From NCBI GenBank assembly GCA_023014335.1, contig JAECYW010000012.1, forward strand, positions 434,001 to 498,000: a DNA stretch of 64,000 nucleotides, given 5' to 3'. Shown one piece after another: positions 23,245 to 33,085 of the stretch. Both the position numbers and the translations under genes were made by a program. Within the stretch, counting starts at the first letter, position 1; each line of letters starts with the position of its first letter. Source of the stretch: Galerina marginata (taxonomy: Eukaryota; Basidiomycota; Agaricomycetes; Agaricales; Galerinaceae). The notes beneath the pieces are model-generated. The model was not told the DNA's origin. It did not search any database and worked only from the letters and a program-made list of their open reading frames with translations.

Positions 23245-23504
23245 GATCTTTAATCAACTATCCATACCAGTGCAACAAACTTATGAATTTGACGCGCAGT
23301 TCTATTGAAACCCGAGCTCTCAAGCTATAGTTACCTCTCAATTATAGCAATTGATTACATTCTATCCAACTAAATGACGATTTGATTGAATCCCCCTCTT
23401 GGGTCCCATAAAACACTGTATATTCGATATATCGCGTCCTTTCAATAAAACTAAAGTCGGTGTATTATCAGTCATTCCCCAAATAATAAACTCCGATAAT
23501 TAAT

Positions 23505-24678
23505 TTATGACCTCTCCGACAAAATCATATGGCTGTTGTCCGAGATGCATTGTCTGTCCACCCAATCCCGCATATAATCAGAAGGCACAAAAGGTAGATG
23601 GGGTACTTCTGGCGCTGTTTTCCCGCGCTCGGTCATGACTGCCGACACGCCCCGAATTTCATAAATCTGCAGGACCCTCGGAATCAAATAAACGTTGGAA
23701 GCAAGGCAACAACGTACATGATTGAACCCAGCGCTAGGGTCGCTTGGGCTAATTTGGACGTTTTTACAATGTAAAGATACATTGAAAATCATCAAACTGC
23801 CTGGCGTTAACTCACACCAGGTACGCCACGGTGGTATAAGCACTCCGGTGTCGTTCAAGATCCAATTCTGCCTCAAAACGTCATTATGCAAGTCAAAGTA
23901 AGGTTTCGAAAAACCACTAAGGACAGTAGGTTCATAGAAAGCGCCCAATTTAACTGAACAACGTCGACTTAGTCTCGACTTTGTATTGATCAAAAACTAC
24001 TTACCTCCGGCTCTGTCTTTCGATTTTTGAACCCTACAGAGACTTCGGTTGACAGTCTGGCATAAAGTAAATTATTGTTTCGACAATAATTTGAGATTTC
24101 GAACCGTATACTTCTCCCAAATTACAAAAAGTCGATCTGGAAGACCGTCTAACCGCACGCCCCAGTCTTTGATAGACATGGGATACTTTAGGGAACGCAT
24201 AAGCCAAAGATCGGAGCATAATGGAATCGAAAACACACCAGGTCATTAACGCGATCGTTCAGAACGTCTTCCTCTTGGAACTTGGAGAGCATAGTAAGCT
24301 GCCTCTTCCAAGCCGCCACAATTTCAGGAGTCGCAGCGGCTGGACACTTGATGGCGATAACATCCTGGACGCTATCCCCGTCTTTCATGGGTTTAAACTT
24401 TTTTTTGGGTCAGAAACATAACCAAAAAGTAAGCAAAGCAAACCAATAAATACAAATCGACCGCCTTGACTGAGCCTATTACCGGCAGCACCAAACTTGG
24501 TCCCATACCGTTTACTCATAATTTCACCAAAAATCCAGCAATCTCGGTCGCTATCTTTGTACTCGTGTCTGGTCATGTTGATTAAATGAGTCGAAGGATT
24601 GCGTATGCTAGCATAGGACACATCGCCACCAAGGTAGACGTCGCTGAAGTTCTTGTAGTGCAAAGAGACACGATCCAT
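23505..24678 (-). CDS. Unrecognised multi-exon protein
   Basis: The first ATG of a plausible model is at 24676-24678 (MDRVSLHYKNFSDVYLGGDV). Further exons give MKDGDSVQDVIAIKCP, ATPEIVAAWKRQLTMLSKF, YPMSIKDWGVRLDGLPDRLF and a long last exon EPTVLSGFSKPYFDLHNDVL...LIPPWRTWCELTPGSLMIFN. Acidic, basic and hydrophobic residues alternate as in a folded protein, and the last exon is open for more than 450 bp to the stop at 23505-23507. The segment LTPGSLMIFNVSLHCKNV resembles a terminal motif common in uncharacterised agaricomycete proteins. The splice joins near 24.0 and 24.45 kb are uncertain, and upstream exons cannot be excluded. It lies on the same strand as, and between, the two F-box/nucleotidyltransferase-like genes. 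Function is unknown. Confidence 0.5.
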
Positions 24679-25122
24679 AGTCAGAAACGGAAAAAGGGGA
24701 CTAAGACGTGAATTCCAACTAACAAGTAAAGCCACTTAGGAGCTTATGGATCGAATTTTGGATCTAGAGAAGGAACGATATCGCAGCCGTCTAGGCACGA
24801 GCATGAAAATTGTCAAGCAATTTAGCAATTCAAAATACATGGGACCGATCGGCTGCCTTTATTAGGCTTATGTTTCTAATCTGCCAAGGGAAACAACAAT
24901 CATAAAAGTTATTATTAGATATCCCCGAACGTGGAAGAGCGCTTAAGTAATGGTAACTGCATGACACTGACATTGGATTGCATAACATTGTAAGGACGTT
25001 CAGATAATTTCTACCATAAATTGTACGAAGGCAAAAATAACTTGAACCGTAATCCCAAATATGCAGCGTGATGATACGTTGAATATTTAAACCTTTGAAG
25101 ATGGATAGATAATCGTAGATGG
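24679..25122. other. Intergenic, no supported gene
   Basis: A 119-codon frame overlaps the end of the next gene here, but it continues in a different phase and its composition does not look coding. I see nothing else. Confidence 0.4.
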
Positions 25123-26089
25123 TTAGCCAACGGGGTCGCTCCTTCCAAAATTCGGACACAATTGGTTGGTACAAAATCCTCCCTGCCAAAAAACGACATC
25201 ATTTTGACGAAGAAAGGACTCGGGTATGGTTTTTAACCATTCTGCGTGACTGGATGGCCAAGTGATTCCACCCCACGACATAATAGCAATTCCATTCTGG
25301 CGGAAGGAATAGCGCACTTGATTTTTACAGTAAACAGTGCATGGTCTGTGCAGCGCACTCGGGTCGATGATGGCGCTGTCGTCGGGGTGCTTGGTGAGCA
25401 AACCATTTTCGAGTGAAGCGGCATGACGATACGTTTTTCCTCTGGTTGTTAGATTGGGAAAAGCGCAGTATATGTGATTGGCGGTCAAAAAATTCGCTTG
25501 GCAAGTATATTCGGCGCCAAAAATGGCAGTAATAGTAGAAGCGCCTTTGCTTTCGGCAAGTAAAATCACCGCGCTCTAACTACCTTTCAGAAAGTTTCTA
25601 TAACTTGAAATGTTGCTTACCTTTTTTCGTAAAACTCGAATGCTTCTTAACGCATATCCTTTTAATTCGCCATTTGGAAGCTTTTCCACTTCGTAACCTG
25701 CTTGGAGGAAGTAGCGAACCCACAGACGAACGTACTCGGACGAGGTGAATACATTAAGGTTATTCGGAAACTGCTGAAAACCAGCCGTGCGTGAACCACC
25801 ATGGTAAATGAAAATACTAACGACATACCTCGACAAAGTTTTCGGGGCAAACCACGTACTGAGCAACAGAACCACCAATCACGGATTTGCTCTCCGCCAA
25901 TAAAGCAAAAAAATCCGCATAAGGAACGTTCAAGTATCGAGTGACGAGGAAAATGACTCGCATCCTGAGGACCGACCTCCCAATTTCGGAAAAGGAAACA
26001 CAAACGAGGTAAAATGAATATAGATCGCGACAGTTCATTTCCTTTAAAATCTGATACCATATGTCGATTGAAAGTGAACTTTGGTACAT
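25123..26089 (-). CDS. F-box plus degenerate nucleotidyltransferase-fold protein (copy 2)
   Basis: The predicted protein is about 288 residues in three exons (introns 25774-25828 and 25576-25620, both ordinary GT-AG). The start is MYQSSLSIDIW at 26087-26089. LSIDIWYQILKEMNCRDLYS with LVCVSF is an F-box-like N-terminus. SVIGGSVAQ marks the nucleotidyltransferase fold, and the expected acidic pair is NLN (NNLNVF), as in copy 1. The C-terminal half contains ANFLTANHIYCAFPNLTT, IAIMSWGG and VVFWQGGFC, each with a counterpart in copy 1. Both intron positions match copy 1, so the two arose by duplication, but protein identity looks low (perhaps a quarter to a third by eye), so the duplication is old. 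It lies head to head with the gene at 26186. Confidence 0.75.
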
Positions 26090-26185
26090 AGTGGTTGAAA
26101 TGACAGATGAAGTCGTAGGTTTCACCTTAAAAGTGGATTGAAACGATGACGTGATTGTGAAACAGTGTTCTTCCTCTCTACAACC
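26090..26185. promoter_or_regulatory. Probable bidirectional promoter, pair copy 2
   Basis: Only 96 bp lie between divergent start codons at 26089 and 26186, mirroring the 130-bp gap of copy 1. This is inferred from spacing; no shared motif was identified by eye. Confidence 0.45.
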
Positions 26186-26737
26186 ATGGACGAAATTCAA
26201 GCCCGAAATGAAGCCGCCCTTCAAAAGATTGGAACGGTGTGACGGTCCAAAATTAATATCATCGAATCGAATTAACAACGCCCATAGAAACCTATTGTGG
26301 GCCTTTTGCTTTCGGCTTTTTGCCAAAGACCAGAAAAAATTTATATTTTACCAACGTCTGCCGCTCAAACGGCAAGTCACATCCCGGACTTAGACTTAGG
26401 GACGTGGATTCCTCCTTTGATAGACGGCGAAATCATCAGTAGCTGTATCCAAGACCAACTGATCCACGTCGACCGCTTTCCGTTGGACAGTCGAATTGTC
26501 TTGCAAGAGACATTCACAATTGTGATCACAGACAAAGTACGCCGTTACTCACGCCTACATGACACAAGATAACCTAAAGTTGATTAGCCCACTCAAAACG
26601 AATGCGTCAGAAGATTATCGTCAAACATGATTTTTTGGACAGGAGATATCGTCATTGTCAAACATAACGCAAGGAACCTATTAATAGACGTGGAAGACAA
26701 AGATATGGCGTTGATAACGTGTATTGTGCTAAAGTAA
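26186..26737 (+). CDS. Small partner protein of the divergent pair (copy 2)
   Basis: This gene encodes 149 residues in three exons (introns 26237-26287 and 26537-26587). It opens MDEIQARNEAALQKIGT and includes IPDLDLGTWIPPLIDGEIIS, then HVDRFPLDSRIVLQETFTIV, and ends with FWTGDIVIVKH...DMALITCIVLK. These correspond in order to TIDDLDIAVW, KVDHFPCDSKIPL, SWFGDIIVLK and DLALIIAIVL in the gene at 22654-23244. Exon count and splice phase are the same. The product is unknown and probably cytosolic or nuclear, since no signal peptide is visible. Confidence 0.7.
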
Positions 26738-26939
26738 AGCCGAATGCTTAAATCTAACGTCGTTATATTAACCATAACTCTCAGCCTTATTGAACGAGGG
26801 ACTTTCCAGAGGAAAAGGATGGCAAAGATTAGATAAAGAACGAGAGATTAGTTAACGTATTTGGGTTAAATGACGTCTGACCGAGACAATTACAAAGGGG
26901 ACTGATGCCGGAAAATAGCTTTGACGCCCTTCTTTCACG

Positions 26940-27662
26940 ATGAACAATGCCAACTGTGTTTATAAAGAGGCTACAACGACTCAACGAATGACTATATTAA
27001 ACAAATTTACTCAAATCATCCACACATACGACCTCGGCCCTGTCACCGATATTCTACAAGCAATGAAACTGTCCAGAGCTGTACTATCAGGCTCAGCCGT
27101 ATTACCTCTGTTTACCGCGAACGAATTTGAAGCAGCCGACCTCGATTTCTACACGCCGAATTCATGTCTTCAACCCCTTCGCCAGTTGGTGCTTGCTCGA
27201 GGATACAACGAAAGAATCATCGGAGACTATGGGGCCTTTCCTTCATCCAGTGTGTCACAGGTTTACAAATTCAAACGGGAGAATAAGGCTCTTCACATCG
27301 TCGTTTCCAATACGGAATCGGCTCTTCAACCTATCCTACAGTTCGACATCACTCTGGTCATGAACTACATCGCGTGGTACGGCGCCGTATGCCTCTATCC
27401 TGGGACGACTCTACGAGGAATGGGCATCATTAATCCGCGACCAAATTCAAATCCGGCCTTTTATAATAAATATATAGCTCGCGGATACAAAATAGTGGAT
27501 CAAATTACCGATCACGAACATTTCTGTGGCCATGAAATAAGGTCCCTTCTCGACGACGAAGTCTTCTTTATCCCATTTCCCGACATGCACAAAGACTTAG
27601 ACTTCTATGAAAGTCTTCTGGTTTGGCAAATGGCGGGACACTGCTGCGATCGAAAGCCTTGA
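26940..27662 (+). CDS. Nucleotidyltransferase-fold protein with intact acidic motif
   Basis: This is a single exon of 240 codons, ATG at 26940. VLSGSAVLPLF (about residues 48-58) followed by AADLDFYTP is the G-S ... D-x-D pattern of the polymerase-beta-like nucleotidyltransferase superfamily, so metal binding is possible here. Later segments, ILQFDITLVMNYIAWYG, VCLYPGTTLRGMG and LLVWQMAGHC, align with the C-terminal half of the two neighbouring F-box proteins, so all three are relatives. It lacks the F-box and introns. Many copies of this type occur in agaricomycete genomes without known substrate. It could be a retrocopy or the ancestral, unfused form. Confidence 0.75.
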   Translation: MNNANCVYKEATTTQRMTILNKFTQIIHTYDLGPVTDILQAMKLSRAVLSGSAVLPLFTANEFEAADLDFYTPNSCLQPLRQLVLARGYNERIIGDYGAFPSSSVSQVYKFKRENKALHIVVSNTESALQPILQFDITLVMNYIAWYGAVCLYPGTTLRGMGIINPRPNSNPAFYNKYIARGYKIVDQITDHEHFCGHEIRSLLDDEVFFIPFPDMHKDLDFYESLLVWQMAGHCCDRKP

Positions 27663-27810
27663 AGAGGTTTTTCTTTTGATAATCGAGGCGATATCAGTAA
27701 GCACGACTTATTCCCGTATCTCATATCAAACGGTCTAAACCATATTTTGTCAGGATGGATAGACTGACAATGAAAATGGAAATGACATCAATCTCCTATG
27801 TATTACTAAT

Positions 27811-30004
27811 TCAAAGAGCAAATTTACGACCACTACGCATAGTCCTTGTATTAAGTTCTGAAGGCTCGGAGTTTTCGGAAGCATTGGCTAATATATTCCT
27901 GCGCTTCTTTTTTGCCGGTTCTTTGTTTTTAATGTTCGATACCAGCGGCCGTTTACGATGTGATGCTCCAACGATTTCTAAAGGACGACAACCCTTCGGC
28001 TTAGTATCGCCCACTTTTTTTTCCGTCCAGGCCGCCTGGATAAAAACAGAAAAGCTATAAGGGCCTAGTGTCGTCGCGTTGAATATGTTTCGAACATCAT
28101 GATCCATGGGCATCACGTTCTGTAATGTACTCAGATTACAAAACGAATCGGACAACACCACTAACTCACCAACGTTGGCCACCATCCGACTCCAGGAACA
28201 GCAGAAATGGGAGTATATACATGATAAGACTTGTTTGAGGATTTCCCTCTGGGAATATCTATAATATAATTTTGCAATCTAATGCGACTGTACCGTGTTT
28301 CTTTTGGAGGCACCGATGGCATTTCAGTATCCTTGTAGAAGGTAGTACCAGAATGGGAAGGATCGGGAACTGTAAATTATGGAATTAACTTGAAAAGACG
28401 AGACCAAACCAAAAGAATCGAATTGACCTTTCGCAAGACCAGATGACTGGATCACCGCACGGGGGTTCAATAAATCTCTTTGATGCATCGCGTCCAGCAT
28501 CCGTTGGTCTACAGAGACATACTGCTTCCGATAGCACATCACATGTTTCATAAAGCGTTCGTGTGCATCGTGATTCATACGGAAAGGTTTTGATCCAGAA
28601 ACAAAAGGGAAAGGCTTCGTAGAAAGCAAGCGTAACCTCTCCAACTGATAATCAATGACGCCTTGTCGAAACCTCCTCCAAAGATCATCATCCACGCAAA
28701 CAAAATAAGCAGGCATGCATGGGTGAATTAATATACTGCAAAGCATATCAATGGTCTCTTGCGCTCCATATCCATTGAAGACCTTTTGATTTCCCTTAAC
28801 CGCGAGGAAAATCCCTGTGCTGGTCTCGATGGCTATTGTTGTCAGGCGCCATCGGTCCAGAGCGTCGAGCGCTTGCGTTGGCTCCGATGAATAGACGGGA
28901 CCGTGCGTCGAACTCCAAAGTATTGGCCAAAGCTGAAAAAAGATTGAATCAAAATAAACCAGGGTCACATAGAATTACTCACCGAGGACCCTGGTTCCAG
29001 ATCCGAACATAAAATGGCCCTCTTTAAAGCCAAAATATGAAAGGTAATCATGACATTATGATCCACGAAGACTAGAGTCCAGTCCGGTCTCACGAAAGCG
29101 GCTTGCATCGACAATTGTTGGATATTTCCTGCAGGACCACTTCGACAGTTTGAAGGAACTAAGAATGTTTGACTCTTGGTTCCGCGACCCACGGCGCCTT
29201 CAGCCAGCATAGTATGATAGACGTCTGTTGGAATCCAGAGACAATGCCCCTCAACTCCAAAACAAACGCGTATAAGAAACTATGACATAAAAACAATTTA
29301 ATGTAATAGGTCAACATCGAAAAACGAAGAACGTTACATTGTTGATAGCCACCACTATCTCTTTCCCTCGCGACGCGCTAAGAAGTTCACCTTTAATTTC
29401 GAGAGCGTTAACGATGTCGGTGGCCGGTTTACCATTGAGGTGCGTTACGTCGGGCTACGGAAACAAAGCAAATGAGCCTTCAAAAAGCTGCGTACAACTT
29501 ATTTAACTAACCATATTGGCTTCAGATCCTTTTAACACAACCGTTGAAGCTATAGTCGGTGAAGCATGCTCGGCAGAAAACTTTCAAAGATATGGCCACA
29601 TCAACTGCGAAACTGAAAACACAAGTATGATGATACGCACTTCGGATAAATTAACCTCAACTGCTTCATCGTACTCCTCCTCGTCTACCATATCAACCTG
29701 AGTGCAGGCTTTACATACAACCGGAGATGAAACGTCTTTTTTTCTTCCCGCTTTCGACTTGACTGGTCGCTTTTTAGCTTCAGGTAGCGAATGGAACACT
29801 GGATCATCATCCGCGCATCTGTGCAACGTCACAGTCTGCCGATTCCCATCCACTTGAGCGCAACAAGCAGCGTGGAAAACAAAAACACCTATATTAATGA
29901 CGAATAAGTTTCCCTGTCAGAGCTATCATCTCAGTCCTCCACACACCGTGCTCATCCCGGTGGCTGGCTGGTAACTTAGAAGTTTCACCCGGCCGAGAAG
30001 CCAT
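27811..30004 (-). CDS. Unrecognised nuclear-type protein with Cys pairs
   Basis: The start ATG (30002-30004) opens MASRPGETSKLPASHRDEH, and a phase-1 intron leads to VFVFHAACCAQVDGNRQTVT. Later parts are KKRPVKSKAGRKKD (basic), VVCKACTQ, HASPTIASTVVLKGSEANM, DVTHLNGKPATDIVNALEIK and a long exon with LWPILWSSTHGPVYSSEPTQ and AYFVCVDDDLWRRFRQGVID. A distal region ETRYSRIRLQNYIIDIPRG ... GVGWWPTL is followed by a last exon with TLGPYSFSVFIQAAWTEKK and a basic tail (EPAKKKRRN). About seven exons join in frame, and the stop is at 27811-27813. Two basic clusters suggest nuclear location. The early Cys residues might bind zinc, but the spacing fits no family I can name. Confidence 0.6.
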
Positions 30005-30706
30005 ATGGGCAATTTCCCGTAAGAAATAAGCGACAACGAAACTTTCTGGCATATGGGCGACCAAGAAAATTAATAAACCACAGCCGAAAAAAGAAAAAGA
30101 GTGGGGGGAGGAGAAGGATTAAATTTGGTGTCCGACTCGCGTCATCACGCCGTCACGTGATCGCGAACGAAAATACAACATACAACTTAAAACGTCGCGC
30201 GGAAACAGCTGAACCCCATTAGACGTTCCAATATTGTTCTAGCACACCTTATAGTAATATACTAACCCGTAAAAATTAGTTTTCGTACTCTAACTTTCCT
30301 AATGATTGCCGAAAGAAAACAACTACGACCTGAAAGCGCTTCAGAGCCTATAACACACACGAAAACGGGGAGAGGGACATATTTAACATTAGACAGACAT
30401 ATTTGACATTGGACAGATATCTTGTACCTCACTAGTTCTTAATAAAGACTACAACCGATCCGAACTCGCAAGAGGGTGGCAGAACAGATCTCAATGCATC
30501 GCAAAATATGCTGTGCATTTATGGCATGCAGATTGCTTATATAATATTTCGATCTCGATGCCGCGACTCAAGCGGGACTACACACATAAGATTTTGCAGG
30601 CCTTAGATGGCTCATTATACTAGTCCAATATAGAATCACATTGACAACAACAACATAAACAAGAATTGAGTTCACACTATACTACCAATCATGACGATAC
30701 CCCATC
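30005..30706. other. Intergenic, no supported gene
   Basis: This AT-rich spacer lies upstream of the gene starting at 30004 and downstream of the one ending at 30707. It contains one copy of GCGCGGAAACAG (30197-30208), the motif repeated at 15.5-15.9 kb. No gene was seen. Confidence 0.45.
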
Positions 30707-31852
30707 TCAAGTACGCATTTTCTTATTGTCCCTGTCTTCTTCGTCAGAGTAATCGTTTCGCTTGAGAGGCAGAGCCAAAGCATGTTGAACAACAGACCGA
30801 CCATTGCGACCGGCTTGAGAGGCGGCCTAATCATGGTCATCTCCAACCCAATAACCACAATCAGAAAACGCACCTGTCGAAATCTATCGTCTAACAAAAC
30901 GAGCGCACGAGCAGTCATGCAAACTTGATAATGACCGTATGTCTTTGTCGTGTGTGCCACAAACGAAAATCGTACTTCTACAATATCACCATTCTCAAAG
31001 ACAATGGGATTCATGTCTTGGAGACTTTATAATACAGATTAGCGTGGCTTGCGAGGTAGAATAAAAGCTTACCTCGCGTCATTATCCTTATCAACAGTGC
31101 GCTGGAAATATCGAACGCGATTGTCGGAGGTATGATGCATGTTCTGTGGCTGATACATTTCAAGCACACCTTTGGGATCAACGCCAGGACCAAACGGTAC
31201 GCTTTCGCTGTGAGGCGTATCCTTTCGTTTGGAAAAATAAGGGTTATACAACAAAATGCAGGTTCGACCCTCGAATCGCGGAATTGTAGGCGCCGCGAAA
31301 GTGCAGCTGGGATAACCCCGTCGAAACAAATCGACAACCTGATCGACGATAGGGAAGTAGTTGAAGAAAGGCGAATCGGATTTACAAGCCGTTAAATGGA
31401 AGGTCTGTCTCAGATACCCTACTTTATACTGCTCGCTAAAAGGGGACAGTTTCAACCCACGTTGTAAGCTGAATAAAGACTAACTCACTTCACGCGAGTC
31501 AAAGGAGGTAGGTAACTCTGACATAATATCCCCCTCACTCGAAAATCTATCTCTTCCATCTCTGTGGACGACACAGACTTCAAACGGATCGAAGGAGGTT
31601 CGGAGACCACAAACAACTCGTATGCATCAACCTAGTCATAAGTAAAACAAATGTCAAATAATATTGCGTTTGAAACCTCACCTGAATATCCGTCAAGTGC
31701 ATGATGCGTCTTTCTGACCGACTCATAGGCGACTGAGCCAGAAACGTATCCAAGACGTCCGCTAGAAGAAGGGAAAAAAAAAAATCAATATAGTGATTGT
31801 TAGCGGAAATGGCCAACTCACAAGCTTCTGCCCTGGGGTACGATTGATTCAT
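30707..31852 (-). CDS. Unrecognised multi-exon protein with basic C-terminus
   Basis: The start MNQSYPRAEA (31852) is followed by exons DVLDTFLAQSPMSRSERRIM, DAYELFVVSEPPSIRLKSVS, a long exon EQYKVGYLRQTFHLTACKSD with GRTCILLYNPYF and RVRYFQRTVDKDNDAR, then NPIVFENGDIVEVRFSFVAH...ALVLLDDRFRQ and a last exon ending KRNDYSDEEDRDNKKMRT. All five introns are short GT-AG and keep the frame; the stop is at 30707-30709. The GDIVEVRFSFVAHTTK...ALVLLD segment resembles the C-terminal pattern in the small partner genes and in the gene at 16465-19933. A nuclear role is suggested only by the basic tail. Function is unknown. Confidence 0.65.
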
Positions 31853-32198
31853 GGGGGGAAACGAAGAATACGTGGACTACAATTGGAAACGTTAAAGATG
31901 CCTTTAACCAACCGATTGGGGGTGGACTCGAGGGACCCGATCTAAGATGCGCGGATGTGATCGGTTGCCTTAGTTTGCCTATGGCCTACCATGAAATCGA
32001 TACACAACCATGAAAAAATGCTTAGACGACCTGATATTTATTCAAGAATAATCTTTTCAGACAAGGAAAAAATACAAAAGAGAAAGTAGACAATAGTAAT
32101 TAGTGAGAAAAAAGAGAGGGGAGAGACGCCTTGAGAAAAAGGCTTGGGACTCGGAAACGCGTATTATTAGGATCCTGGATAAAAAAAAAAAGGCACAC
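31853..32198. other. Intergenic, no supported gene
   Basis: This short AT-rich spacer between two same-strand genes contains poly-A/T runs (for example 32178-32191) and no open frame of note. Confidence 0.4.
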
Positions 32199-33085
32199 CT
32201 ACATCCGCGCTCGACAGTCCTCGTGCCGTTGGAGACGACACCAAATACGGTGGTCAACGTGATCTAACCACAGGCGCGTCGAACACAAAATATTGGGACA
32301 TGGTACACTGTAAAACTGCAACATGGAGACGTAACGCTGAAGTTCGGTCGGACAGACAATCTGACGTATTCCTACCTCCCAAAAAACGTCGTCGAAATTG
32401 ACTATTTGTGGGCGTTGTGAAATCGGCCGACGACGAATCATGCGCTCGATCTGATAGGGGTAACAATATGGTATTGGCCCATAGATTTCAAAAAAGGTCT
32501 CGACTGTAATGGCAGCTGAATCGCCCACACGTATAACATCAAATTTTTTTTTTCCAAAAATTGCCTGGCACACGAACACACGAATGCATCGCAAGCCACG
32601 CTCGACGTTGGAGAACCAGAAGCTTACACGTGTGACATTGTGCCAACCCCGAGGCTCATGAATGAATAACTGATTAAGACGCCAATAAAATTCAAATCTG
32701 TTTAGATTTCCCCTAATAATACCAAACCACGAGCGCTGAACCTGCCGAAATACACGTTGACGAAAGTCACAACGACCAACAAACAAAAATGAATATTGAG
32801 ACAATACGACTTTATTGAACTGTTTTTCATGCCCTATCGAACAGAATACAGGCGTGCAACCACTATACGCATTCATCTCAACATTGTACAAATACAAATC
32901 AGCGGTTACGCCGCGAGTCGAAATCGAGTTCGTGAAGGTCGTTCCCAAGCAAGCTATCTCTGCCAGCCCATTAGAAAACTTCATTAAACAAATTTGACAT
33001 ACTCACCTGAACAGCCTGTACGGCGCATTTGAGGCGGAAATGCACCAAGCACAAAATAAAGCAAGATAATGAGCACAATATTCAT
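32199..33085 (-). CDS. Secreted-protein-like gene related to the Helitron N-terminal extension
   Basis: The start ATG at 33083-33085 opens MNIVLIILLYFVLGAFPPQM, a hydrophobic stretch that could be a signal peptide or anchor. One intron (donor GTGAGTATG, phase 1) joins to EIACLGTTFTNSISTRGVTA and a long second exon, giving about 279 residues with several Cys. Residues about 87-132 align without gaps to residues about 160-205 of the frame at 7948-9342: FEFYWRLNQLFIHEPRGW here against TEYHWRRNMLGIYCPLGW there. TELQRYV matches VELQPYV further on. It may be a host gene whose relative was captured by the Helitron, or an old Helitron 5' fragment. Frequent aromatic and Arg residues and the lack of a known domain leave function open. 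Confidence 0.55.

Noticed and set aside
24830..25189. 119-codon minus-strand frame after the copy-2 F-box gene
   Set aside because: It overlaps the 3' end of the real gene in another phase and has no sign of splicing or homology to the family.
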